64,000 bases of DNA from the NCBI RefSeq assembly GCF_029867415.1, contig NC_081185.1:77101553-77165552 (forward strand), in the 5' to 3' direction. Every line of letters starts with the position of its first letter. Positions within the stretch are counted from its first letter, which is position 1. The notes beneath the pieces were generated by a model. It had not been told where the DNA came from, did not search any database, and saw nothing but the letters and a program-made list of their open reading frames with translations. Shown here one piece after another: positions 33,217 through 44,920 of this stretch. Position numbers and translations under genes: made by a program. The stretch is from Vicia villosa (Eukaryota; Streptophyta; Magnoliopsida; Fabales; Fabaceae).

Positions 33217-34544
33217 ACCTCTTTTTCAGAAAACGGCCTCTCCAGCCACCCAACATCACTCTCACCCAAGCAACTAAAAACTAAACCCTCCAAGTTGGGT
33301 CTAGCTAAGTTCTCTTTTTTAAAGAAACCTTGAAAATAGTTTTTGAACTCCTCCTTAATTTTTGCAACACCTTCCACCTTACCACTTTCTCCCTCCAATG
33401 ATGTTATCGCATTTCTTCTTTGTCTTTCCTTAAGAGAATTGTAAAACAATTTAGAATTCCTATCTCCCTCTTTCAACCAAAGTTGTCTATATTTTAATCT
33501 AAGCATGCTTTCTTTTACGTTTAAATTATTCCAAAGCTCCTTAGTGACTTCCCTTCTACTTTGAGCCAGGACTTCAATATCTCCTCCTATATTGTCCACC
33601 AACATATTGTCCAAGTCTTTAAGATTTCCCACGTCCTTCTTCACTTTCAAAATAATCCAACCAAAGACTTCTCGATTCCAATCTCAAAGACGCTTCTTCA
33701 AACTTCTTAATTTTTCGTACAAAATTTAATCTCCCCTATCATTCACCTTCAACTTTTCCCATTCTTCCACTATGAAAGCCTTAAACTTTCCATGTTTCGC
33801 CCAAGCATTATTAAACCGAAACGGTTTTGGGCTTCAATCAACCTTTCCTATGTTTAGCCGAATTAGGGCATGATCCGAAATGTCTCTACCTTCTATTCTT
33901 TGATCTATCGCATCCCAATCATCTATCATCTTCCTCGAAATCAAAAATCTATCTAATCTATTCATGGCTTTTCCATTGTCTTTGAACCTAGTAAATTTTC
34001 CTCCCACGCAAGGAATGTCAATCAATCCCATATTTTCGACGAAGCCGCGAAAATCCTTCATTCCTCTAACATTATAGTGAACACCCTCAACAATTCTTTC
34101 CTCCCTACTCGTGACTTCGTTAAAATCTCCAACAATACACCATTCGTCATTCCCGTCTTTTCTTTTCCTCTCCATTAAAGAACTCCACACAGCCCTTCTT
34201 TCTATAACACTGCAAGGAGCATACACATTTACTAGATTATAACAGACACCTTCATAATCTATATTAATGCCAACAAATCCTAATCCCTTGAAACTATAAT
34301 TCAGAGACAACAATCCTCTTCTCCAACGAATAACCATACCTCCCGACGCTCCATTAGAGTTACACGCCGTCTATTCCACCTCCTTACTACCCCAAAAGGC
34401 CCACGCTACCATTTCATTAAAACAAGAAATTTTAGTTTCTTGTAGGAAACACACATAAATTTTATTGGACTGCAAAAGAAAACTAATTCCCCTCCTTTTG
34501 AAGGGAATTCCCCCACCTCTGATGTTATATGAAAAAAAATTCAT
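33217..34544 (-). pseudogene. LINE (L1-type) ORF2, endonuclease and start of RT linker, truncated
   Basis: The start is ATG at 34544-34542 (MNFFSYNIRGGG), the typical N-terminus of an apurinic-type endonuclease. It continues with FLQETKI, VNVYAPCS, VGDFNEV, MNRLDRFLIS and ISDHALI. The linker before RT (WLKEGDRNSKLF, IKEEFKNYFQGFF) is present. The reverse transcriptase itself is missing because the Ogre LTR begins at 33216. Stops near 34366 (TAG in a Trp context), 33834 and 33720 show decay. A full ORF2 would nick the target DNA and reverse transcribe the LINE RNA. Confidence 0.85.
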
Positions 34545-34647
34545 TGTAACGATTTTAAATCCATCTTCTTCCCCTACAAACCCTTCTTATCTCTTAACTC
34601 TAAGGCTTCTATCAATTTCACACTCATATCGTCATCTTCACCGCTCA

Positions 34648-36612
34648 CTACACCCAGCTTATAAATAGAGTTCCACACCTTCTTCCCCACATCAGAATTA
34701 ACATTATGCAGCATCCTGATGTAACATTATGCAGCATCCTATTGTTACATCGTAATATATCAGAATCAGTATAAGAATTGCAAGGAATGAACTCACCATT
34801 GGATATATCATCTCCTTCTGATTCGAAAATCTCGGCATCTTCCCTTTTCTTGTCCGCCCTGCTGCTTTGTCTAAGAGCTATACACGCATAGAAAGAAGGT
34901 GCTATCTCCACCTTTTCGCCTAAGCCTCTCACCGGGTTGATCTTCTTTATTTTCTTCTTTAGAATGGGATTTTTCCTTGTAATATTCCTACATGCTGAAT
35001 CAAACGTAATTGGGCCTGACTCCGCAAAAACGTTTTCACCTGGCCCACCTTTACTTTTTCTTATTTCTTTTTTATCCACCAATGCAATTTTCTTTCCACT
35101 GGTCCTACCATAGTTTGAATTTATTGCAAATAAAGTGTCTCTCTCTTCGGTGTCCCCTACAACACTTTCCTCGGGACCCTCCTCTATAACCTGCCTTTCA
35201 TTTATAGACTGATGGTCTGCAACTTTAGACGTGGACAAACTAACTTCTTCAAGTAAATCAATAATCACCTTTTTAGCATTTGACATAGAACCCTACTTGT
35301 TTTGAGATAGTTGTTATCTGTCACCTATGTTTACAGATTTTACAGCCTCCTCCACTCCGCCTTTTTCATCTTGACCTTTCGCTTTCTCGGTTCTAGGTTT
35401 GTCTGTCCTTGATACTACCTTGATAAATCCCCTATCCTCCCCTGAAACCACCTCGTCGATGTACATGTCTGCTGGTGAATCATACGAATCTGATTCTTCC
35501 TCCTCCAACTCTCTCCTACATGGATGAGTATCCTTTAACAAAGATTGATCTTCCCTCGTGAAAATTATGAATGGTTTTTCGTTTATGAAAACTTTGACTT
35601 TATCGTTTATAACCTCCTTCCATCCCGATTTTACACATACCCTCGCTTCATCCAATCTTGTATCTGGTCAGGGTGTGTTCATCACATTTGATGAAAGTGC
35701 CTCTGATCTCAGCTAAAACCTTGAAGAATTTATCTCCCCAAGCATGGCACGGAGTACCCGTTATTCTGAGCCAAAGGATTCTATCTGTATCCACATCAGA
35801 AGGATCCCAAGGCCTTATAGTGCTAAAAAATTATTCCCACCATCCTCTCTGATTCTCTACCTCTCCACTTATTAAGTCTTCAAGAATGCACAAGTTAGTC
35901 CCAAGATCGTTAGTCTGATAGAAAATAAACCCTCTTGATGAAAACCTTGTTCGAGTTCCATAGCCTCCCCTGGGTTTTTGATGACTCATGTGTACGCTTT
36001 TTTATATTGCTCGATCTCCTCCTTCTCTACGTCAAAACTCACGGTTTTAAACACCATTGTTTCCCCACTGGTGCCTGCTGAACCATTGCGATTTTTGATA
36101 ACTTCTGCAAAAGATCTATTATCCACCCATCCCTTAGCATTGAAGTCTTGACTCCACCGTCCTTTAGCACCATTTGAACCTGCCTTGTTTATCTTCAGCT
36201 CCTTGCGTTGTATCTTACCATTTGAATTTTCTTCTCTCTGGAACCTTGGGAGGTTTGCAAAAAGTTTCCTACCATTGAGAACTAGACTATCAAGTTTAGT
36301 TGTCAGCATTTTTTCATCCACCACATTGAAGAAACGGACAAACCCATAGCGTCTACCTCTCATATCTTTCTTAGGGGGAATAACCACTTCATCGATTTCT
36401 CCCAATTCCTTAAATTCAAAATAGAAGTCCTTCGCTTTCCATTTGTTCCCGAATTCTGTAAAGAAGTATGTTGTTACAGCCATACCCTTTTCCTTCCTTC
36501 CTTCTCCTCCTCCCGCCACATCCCAGCGCCTTGATACATGCCCTCTTTCGTTTCTCCAGCCTACCTTCCGCCATCCTTCACGAGATTGTAGTAATGTTTC
36601 TCTTGGCGCCAT
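34648..36612 (-). pseudogene. LINE ORF1, RRM-type RNA-binding protein
   Basis: ATG at 36612 (MAPRETLLQSREGW). An RNA recognition motif lies at about residues 45-125, with RNP2-like VTTYFFTEF and RNP1 RGRRYGFVRF. Further on (35860-35640) a DUF4283-like segment, LWLRITGTPCHAWGDKFFKVL, can be read in a shifted frame. Lys/Glu-rich sequence follows to about 34648. The frame is broken by stops and shifts near 35986, 35657 and 35314. Plant L1 ORF1 proteins coat the LINE RNA. Confidence 0.78.
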
Positions 36613-36655
36613 GTTTAATGCCCTAACAAAAAGTTAGAGAGAAGGGAGAGTATCT

Positions 36656-36832
36656 CTCTCAGATGGAGTACCATCAATACCGACACCACAACTTCTTCTT
36701 CAGAGGCTAATGAAGTTAGTGGTGGTTTGAGGTTCTCTGATTCAACGCCGCCACTTAGTTTAGCATCTTTTAAGAATCCTCAATATAAAAGTGCTGCTTC
36801 AATTGAACTAACCCTATTTGCAATTGTTGGAG
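36656..36832 (+). other. possible exon-like fragment, unrecognised
   Basis: On the plus strand an open frame of about 55 codons runs to a TAA at 36830-36832 and includes SSSEANEVSGGLRF, STPPLSLASFKNPQYK and a hydrophobic end IELTLFAIVGVL. Composition and GC content look more coding-like than the surrounding AT-rich DNA. It abuts the LINE 5' end, so it could be the broken end of a host gene into which the LINE inserted. I do not recognise the family, and it may be chance. Confidence 0.25.
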
Positions 36833-39253
36833 TCTTGTAATTCAAGACAGTTCTTACTTTTCTTCATTTGATTAAATTACACTTGAGATATCAAAAACAA
36901 TCTTTTAATAGTTTCAACTTAAGGTTTGGTAACCAACATAATGTTTTGAGTTTTTTAATCATTTAGTCCAGTGTTCAATCCTTTATTAGTGCGTATGAGA
37001 AAAATTTTGCTGAAAGATGTGAAACCTTTAAATTGATCATCAGCATCAAACTTGGAGAAAGTTATTTAGATTAGCTTTCATATCTTTGCGCGTGGGGATA
37101 TCTTAGTTTATAAAAAGTATTAATTTAGTCTAAATTTCATAGCTTATTTTTATTTTATAGATTTAAGGTTTACAACTTTTAGTTAAGAAATTATTGAAAG
37201 ACCACTAATAAATCATTAAGCTTAAATACTTTTTTAATTAGTACATAAATCAAACACAATTGATTATTTATTGTCATGTATTAAATATGACTATTATAGT
37301 CATGCATACCAGGAACACCGCTAAACTAATACTACTATATATGTAAAAGATTCATCCTATTTTTATGTATTAAATATGATCCGTTGAGTCATTATTGTTG
37401 TGTGAGAATGAACATTATATACATTATGGTAAACTTAAACATATTGTATTTATGTATTTGGTTTTGGTTTTGGTTTTCTTTAAAGAATCACAACTTTTTT
37501 TAATGTTAACTTTTTTAATGTAATAAACTTATCAATTATCTATTACAACTTAGAAATGGAATATTATCAAACATAATTTTTTAATATAATTTAATTTCTA
37601 TGCAATTACAATATAAAAAGTTTTATCCCATTCATCATAGTCTCCTACCTGTCTTACTTTATATGTAGCTATGTAGCTGAAATAAAAATGGAACAATATT
37701 TAAAATCTGATGACTACAATTTTTTGATAATATAAAATACATTTACATTGTTTGAACATGTGAGTTAATTTCTTATTTAATTCATCTTTATTGTTTTGTG
37801 TTTTTCCTCTTTATTCTATTTTTTACTTTTTGTATAAAAAATATAATCGTCTTAAATAATCTGGAGTAGTTGTTTAAATTTTTATAGTTGAGGCCATAAT
37901 AAAAATAAGCATAAAATTTTTTTAAAAAAATTTATTTTAATTGTAAATCAATATTAAAAAATCATATAAAAAATAATTGTTGATTAAATAAAATTCAACA
38001 CTAATACATCTTCAGAAAAATTATATACTTTTTATTATCAAACATATAATAAATCAATCCACACATATCCTAATATTGCATTATATTTGTCCAAAATAAA
38101 ATAACAACAAATAAATAAATTAGAGTTACTATCGTGTTTAACAACAATTAATATCTTAAAATTCAACCATATCTTAGATTTTCATTTTAATTATTAAATT
38201 AAATAGGAGTTACTGTGTCGTGTTTAATCTTTATTATAGTATCGTTGAGTCATTTTCTTAACAAAAACTAACCATCGTCTACTTGATTACTTTTAATTGG
38301 CATATTAATAAACAAAACATATACATTCTAATATAGTGTTTATATAATTATATTTTAAAGTTAGAATATAGCAAAAATGTGTTACATATATTCTATTTAC
38401 ACAAACAAAATAGAATGATAATGATAATGAAATGTGTTGAGTTTAATGTTAATTATGATGTTAGAAGTCAGGTAGAGTATAATATGTGACTTGATTATAT
38501 ATATTTATAGAAACTTCTTGGGTTTAAATCAATTTTCCAAAATTGAATTAACTAAATTACAATATTTAGAGAATATGGTCGAGTTCTAGACTGTAAAATG
38601 AAATATGATGAAATATATGAAGAAATATAAGGTTTGAAGATGACGAACTGAATTATAATGAAATATACAAAGAAATTTAACTTGATAATCAGAATCTCGG
38701 TGATTAATCGGTTGAGTCTAACAATAGAATACTTTAGTATTATCCTAGAATTGTATTCAAAATACTTTGGGCTTGACCTAAGATATTCAAATCATTTTGT
38801 GTTTAAACTATTTGTATTTTTGTTAACTTTTACCCCCTAAAATTCTCTCGCCAAATATAAGGTTGAAACATATAAAACCTAGTGTTAACCAATTTTGATA
38901 AAGAAAAAGATTTGGATTCCGAATGGTAATGTTAAGATTCCATGTCTTTATCCTTCAAGTGACAAAGTGTATGGAATCTACTTACGTAGCATGTCTATGT
39001 GGATTTTCTTTAACTTTTTAAAATCCACGTGGAAATATTATTTTAATTATTTTAAAAATATTTTAAACATTTTTGTTTTTTTTTTAAATTTTACTACTGT
39101 TTTTATTATGAGGGGTAAATCAAAATTCGTTAACATTACAGGGGTAAAATACATTTTTTTAATGTAAAAATAATTATTTATTTTAATTTTTTAATTAAAT
39201 TATATTTTTTGATATAAAATATTGTCCTTGTTTTGAATTTTTGCGTTTGCAGT
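36833..39253. other. AT-rich intergenic DNA
   Basis: About 2.4 kb, strongly AT-rich, with no convincing gene, terminal inverted repeat or array. Short ORFs at 38658-38840 and 38895-39167 are Ile/Phe/Leu-rich and composition-driven. The motif GAGGGGTAAATCAAAATTC...ACAGGGGTAAAATAC (39111-39152) resembles repeats near 56280 and 57720 but has no defined ends. Confidence 0.6.
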
Positions 39254-41797
39254 TGTCATACCCCAATTTTTGACCTAAGATACCACCTCATATCATTTGC
39301 ATATGCATCATTCGCATCTCTAACAAATTGCATAGCTTGTGTTTGCTACTTGTGCTCAGCAGGGTTTAATCAAGAAATCACTCATCAGTACAAGCAACAA
39401 CCTATTAGGGTTTTGTTCTTCCTTCATCTCAAATGAACCATCTTCATCAACTATCAACATTTGGCCCTCAAAGATTCATTTCAACAAGCTCAAAGGCTTT
39501 GAATCAACCAAATTAGGGTTTTGACTAAAGACAGCATACTCCTGACTTTTGCTCAGGATTTGACCTAATGGCTTGGTACATGACCTCAAGACCCCAAGTG
39601 CATCATCTTGACCTAATTTATTGACTCAAGACATCTCCCACACAAGGATTGATCAACAGTGAAATTTCAAGTCATCAGGCTAGGGTTTTGAACTATCAGG
39701 GACTGAAATCAGGGATCACATTTGGGAAACCCTAAAAAGCTCCAGGACATCACTCAAAGGTTTCAATCATCTTCAAATAATCCCTATGACAATATCCAAT
39801 GGAAATTGTATTTCAATTCAAGATCCACAGTCATCAATTTCATCAGGTCCACAATTAGGGTTTTTGACCTAATTCACCTGAACAACTGACTTCTTAATCA
39901 AGACATGGTGCCATAACTTAAACCATGGCTCAAGATCCTCTAATACCTCAATGTGATCCATTCATATCATTCATTTGGTGAGGATAGCTTGATTCATCTG
40001 AAATCTCCAGAAGCGCAATTCACCTAAAAAAGTCGACTGTACAAGATCACCATTGACTTTTTGGAAATTTTGGTCAACCATGACTTTTGAAGTTTTAAAT
40101 CATCAATATATGATATTTTGAAGTCATTTGATCAAGGAAAATCAAGAAAATCAATCAAGAATCAAAAAGTTAAAAGTTTGACTTTTCATACTTAGAAAAA
40201 TTTCTAAGTGTTTTCAATGGTTTTTTTTCAAACTTTGGAAGGGAATATCTCAAAATTTCACCTACAAACTGAAAAAAACTTCCAACATAAAAGTTGTAGA
40301 TTTTGATCCAATGAACAACTTTGTCACATATAATTTTTTTCCATAAGATCAACAATTTAGGAGATATAGAGCTTCAAAGTTGGTATCTTTTGAAAAATTC
40401 ACTTAAAACCTCATTTTCTTCAAAGTTCATGGATCTTTTTCACCCATTTCCTTAAACATCTTGAAGAAACTTTCAACTAGGGTTTTGAAGTACATAACAA
40501 GAGCTTTCCAAATTGTCCAAGAGCATGAAAAAATATGGAGCATAGCTATGGTTTTGAATTTTGCCATTAGTGATCATTTCACTTGAAATTTCAAGTCATT
40601 TTTCACAAAGTTATGAACTATTTTACCTTATGATGTAAGCAATGACATAAACAAGCAATAATTGGAAGATATTTCTGGTTTGTGATCTGAATAGAAAGAG
40701 ATAAGAAGCATAGAAGATTTTAACCATGGTTAGTCATTTTAACCATTTGCATTTAATGCAAAAGATGCCATTCTATCTCTTAATGCCAAATCACCATTCT
40801 AATCTCAACTTGCTTAGTCTTGCATTCAGAACTCTTGGCCTATAAATATAGGTCCAAACTCCATTCAAAATTACACCAAAACCTCCAAAAGCATAGGTTT
40901 TCTCTTCTTTCTTGAATTGCAAGTTTTCTTAAGTTTCAAAGAGGTAGAAAACTCAACCTCCAAACCCTTGAAGTTATGGCCAAAGTGATGGTTCTAACAT
41001 CTCATAAACATCATATGGGATGTGTTTGATCCACTCACACACCCCAAAAACACCCAAATCTCAAAATCACTACCTCACTTCCATATGAACACATATTGAG
41101 CCTTATCATGCCAAATTTCATTCAAGCTCATTTCTGTCCAAACTAACACTTGAAACATCATCCATATATCACATATGAACTATCCAATCCATCACATATA
41201 GCATGTAACCTCATAATCATCAAGCTCGATCCATACTTGGCCCTACTGCAGATCGGGTTCCATGGAGTGATCCAGATGAATTCAGTTCATTCCAAGCATT
41301 CAGACACCTTCCATAAGGTCCATTGAAGCTGTCCAGATCATTAAACAACAACTAGAACTTCTCATTTGCAAAATTCGATTCTCAGTTTTGCCATTTTTAA
41401 GGTAAGTGCTCTTGAACTTCAAACTCCATCATACATGCATCATAAATGAAAATTGATTTGCCATCATGTTTCTGCATATGTATGGATCATTAACCCTCAA
41501 TCAATTTCACAATTCATCAATCATACACGATTTCACATTGATTTGTCATATTAGGGTTCTTCGTGTTCATCACAAAATTGATCACCTTAGAGCAAAAATA
41601 AATGAATTATGAGGATACCATCATGATCCTCGTGAAAAAACGAGTGAGATAGACCCTTCACTTGATCAATTTGGTTCAGTTTTGAAGATTTTCAAAAAAA
41701 TCAAATTAGGGTATGTTCTTGGCGCCATTTTTGTTCAGAAAATTCAAATATTTGTTTTTAAATATAACTAAATGGAAGCGTGTAAATTACAAGCTGC

Positions 41798-41873
41798 GCG
41801 CGCAGCTCAGTTGGCAAGTGTTTTGGTTGGTGACCTAAAGTTCACGAGTTCTAGTCCCTATGGGACCAAACCC
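41798..41873 (+). other. tRNA-like Pol III module in the plus Ogre LTR
   Basis: GCAGCTCAGTTGG (41802-41814) is close to the tRNA A-box and GAGTTCTAGTCCC (41846-41858) to the B-box. GGGACCAAACCC and a T5 run (41877-41881) follow. It shares the GGACCAAACC end and downstream T run with module B of the minus Ogre LTRs, and has the same orientation relative to its element. Confidence 0.5.
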
Positions 41874-42759
41874 TTCTTTTTATCACTTATTTTCTTTGGT
41901 TTTTTACACAACTTCATTTAATTAATTAACCAATCAAAATTCATCATTTTCACTTCATTTTTTGTACACTTCTCATTTAACATATATATTTTATGAATAT
42001 TAAAAAAAAATCACAAAAAATATTTATTTGATGCATTTTTATTAGGTTTAAAATGACTTGTTTTTAAATGTTTTAATACTTTAAAAATAGTTTTTTCACT
42101 TGATTTTCAAAACCTAATCACTTGTAAATATTTTGTGATCAAATCCTAATCACTTAGGTCTTAATTAGGCATAAGCTTTGTCTTTATCTTAATTAAGTTG
42201 ACTTTTGTCAAAACTTTCAAACTGTTTTCAACAAACGATCAAATTTTTTAAACGGCGAAACCTCGCGCTTTTTAACAAAACAATCAACCATGTTTTATAA
42301 AATAAAACATGGGCATCCCTTGTGGTATAAGTCCCATTCCTTTGTATAAAATTAGGTTTTTCTCATTGTATATATACCTATCTTTTTATACCTCGATCAA
42401 TTTGATCAAAACCCTCGAATAACAAATCAAATTAGGGTTTTCTTCAAAATCTTTTCGTAAAAACACTGGGCCTCCCTCAAGGTATAAGTCCAACCCCCCT
42501 TTGTAAATATACATTTACATAGCCATGAATAAACTCAATGGGCCTCTCCCCGAGTATAAGTCCCGAGCCCCGTGTACATAAACCGATCATCCTTACAGGT
42601 ATATTTCCTTCATAAACTCCATTGTACACACACACCTTGTCATATATAATTGTTCATATTTGTTCATATTTGTTCATGTACTTGTTCATATTTGTTCGTA
42701 CTTGTTCATATTTGTGATCATGTTATATATACTTGTTCAACTTAGTACAACACTAGGTT

Positions 42760-43390
42760 CCCCATAGCCTCCTATTGGGCTTCGTGCAAAGAATCTCCTT
42801 AGTTTAGGTTAGGACATAGAGTATGGTTTCCTGGTGAAATCGCTCTAAGAGCTCAAACCAACTATACCACGCCACCTCCTGGGCTTCGTACAAACGACTG
42901 TGCCTCCCATAGCCTCCTCTTGGGCTTACAATGCAAGGACCCTCGATTGTCCCTCCCATAGCCTCCTCTTGGGTTTACAATGCAAGGACCCTCGGATAGC
43001 CTCCTCTTGGGCTTCGTACAATGACCCACGGGCTTCTTATAAGCATCCCCATAATCCAAATCAAATACCCTAGGAGATTAGACATTTATCATCTCTATGA
43101 TAGGAGTATCTCTTCTATAGCATCACAATCAATCAATCAAATTTCTTTTTTTGCCACAAGGCTGGCTAATCAATCAAACCTTTTGCCACAAGGCTGGCTG
43201 ATTAATCAAAGTTTTTCCCACAAGGATGGCTTATCAAAACTTTTGCCACAAGGCTGGCTGATTAATCAAAACTTTTTGTCACAAGGTTGACTTATCAAAA
43301 GTTTTTGCCACAAGGCTGGCTAATCAAACTTGTTTTTGCCACAAGGCTGGCTAATCAAACTTGTTTTTGCGACAAGGCTGGCTAAACAAA
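42760..43390. repeat. LTR-internal tandem repeats in the plus Ogre LTR
   Basis: Two kinds occur: GCCTCCTCTTGGGCTTCGTAC-type units at 42760-43020, and GCCACAAGGCTGGCTAATCAA-type units of about 30-40 bases at 43140-43390, at least eight in number. Both are diverged relatives of the repeats in the minus Ogre LTR at 28100-29600. Confidence 0.85.
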
Positions 43391-43836
43391 AATCATTTTT
43401 ATCATTCTAAGCACCATAAGTGGCACAGCCTAGGTCTTATAATGAAAAGATTTCAAACAAAAACAAATAGATGTATGTGATGATATAGATTAGATACATC
43501 GAACATTGAGATGACATTTGTCTCTTATCCTTTGCTTCCACTAGCATAAGTGGGAACTACGATTGCTCTGACTTTCTCAACATCCCTTTGAGAATACGTA
43601 GGCACAAGGTCGTATCCTTGGCGAGCAAAACTTCTCCCTCAAACCACTCAAACCTTAGCACCCCGTAGACCTCGAGCTACAGATTCTCTGATTCCCTCAA
43701 AGGGATATGTATGCAGAAGATTGCGATGATCTTTGCGAGCATAATCAAATAAACACCTTAGGTCCCACCTATCTCACAACAGAAAACCTCCCCAATAACA
43801 TAGCAAGAAATAAACAGACAAACATAACAAAGAAAC

Positions 43837-43884
43837 CTATAGAGTACTATAGATACGTTGGGTGCTAATACCTTCCCTTCGTAT
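43837..43884 (+). promoter_or_regulatory. conserved double hairpin in LTR (copy 3)
   Basis: Hairpin 1 is CTATAG (43837-43842), loop AGTA, CTATAG (43847-43852). Hairpin 2 pairs ATACG with CGTAT and GGG with CCC (43853-43862 with 43875-43884) across a T-T mismatch pair, around GGTGCTAATACC. It lies 220 bases before the LTR end. Confidence 0.65.
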
Positions 43885-44110
43885 AACCAACCCTCTTACC
43901 CAAGATCTCTCCCTCACTTTTGCATTGCTTTTAATTTTGTGTTATTTGCTTTGCATATCTTTTAAGGTTATTGCAACTTTTTTCCTTTTCCTACTTTGGA
44001 AATAATAAAAAGTTTGGTCGTGACAAAAAAACAAAAATCATTTTCTTGAGCACTCGAGCCCAAAGAAGGCATCAGGTGTCTCATCCCGATTTTTTCACGC
44101 GATAGAAAAA

Positions 44111-44128
44111 TGGCGACTTCACCGGGGA
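44111..44128 (+). promoter_or_regulatory. primer binding site of the plus-strand Ogre
   Basis: TGGCGACTTCACCGGGGA after a GAAAAA spacer. It is homologous to the PBS at 27226-27243 but differs at several central bases. Confidence 0.75.
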
Positions 44129-44920
44129 CCATCTTTTTATTGTTTCCAAAGAAAGGGTTAATTCTGATTGTTATGTTTTTCATTTCATTCTTGTTACTTG
44201 TGTGGTTCTGTTACAAGTGATACATTATGGACAAATCCTAACCCGGATTAAGTACACATAAGAATTAGGTGGAGGGTATAGTCATGTATGGCATACAAGG
44301 AGTTCAGTCCTTAAAAAGCTGGCATGAGAATCCTTCCGCTCAGTGGAGGTTCCTTGTTGGTAGTATATGTTTAGCAAGTTCAGTTGCGAAGACATTATTG
44401 CTTTCATTGAACTGTAGAAGCTGAGTTGGCTGTAGAACCCATAACCCATCCTGGCCTTATTAGGTTGTGACGCAGAAACTATTCAGGTGCAGACTTGGAT
44501 TAGTTGTCATGCGGAGAGCCACACTCAAACGAGTTTTTCTTGAGAATATTGCTAGCTCACAAGTTCAGTTGTGCAAGCCGGTAATATTCGAAAGAAACAT
44601 GTAGACTCTGACGTATCAGTAGAAAATGTTGTGCAGGTGATTAACCCCTAGTACTATCCCATGTTTGGTTCTCTGACCTCATGCTCGTGACGCTGGACCT
44701 TTGAACCTATGTGTACCATGTTTGAATTACCATGTTTGTAGTACCATGTTTGCGTTACCATGTTTGCATTATCATGTTTGCTTTACCATGTTTGTATATG
44801 TGGCATTCATGCATCCATGCATTCATACATTCATAAAAAAAATCCATCTTTTTTCATAAAAACATGATTTTTCCAAAAAAATTTAGAGAGTTTTCTTTGC
44901 AAACATTTTAGGATTAAGTT
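44129..44920 (+). other. 5' leader of the plus-strand Ogre
   Basis: About 790 bases without an ORF. It contains the short array described separately at 44706-44800. It corresponds to 26498-27225 in the other copy. Confidence 0.65.
44706..44800 (+). repeat. short tandem repeat TACCATGTTTGNA in Ogre leader
   Basis: Six to seven imperfect copies of a unit of about 14 bases, variants of TACCATGTTTG, followed by CATGCATCCATGCATTCATACATTCAT. A similar array is not visible in the minus-strand Ogre leader. Confidence 0.85.

Larger units (their letters stand above)
33217..36655 (-). mobile_element. 5' part of an L1-type LINE, interrupted by Ogre
   Basis: ORF1 and the N-terminal half of ORF2 lie in the right order on the minus strand. 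The 5' UTR begins near 36655. The 3' half is separated or lost because the Ogre 5' LTR starts at 33216. The remaining LINE half is not found beside the truncated Ogre 3' LTR. Confidence 0.8.
39254..44104 (+). mobile_element. 5' LTR of the plus-strand Ogre (4851 bp)
   Basis: It starts TGTCATACCCCAATTTTTGACC and ends at CACGCGATA, six bases before the PBS. The U3 part (39690-40100) is recognisably related to the minus Ogre LTR in inverse orientation. It contains one tRNA-like module, LTR-internal repeats at 42760-43390 and the double hairpin at 43837-43884. No polypurine tract precedes it, as expected for a 5' LTR. Confidence 0.85.

Noticed and set aside
38658..39167. small ORFs in AT-rich DNA
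   Set aside because: Low-complexity Ile/Phe/Leu-rich translations without homology signs; expected by chance in such composition.
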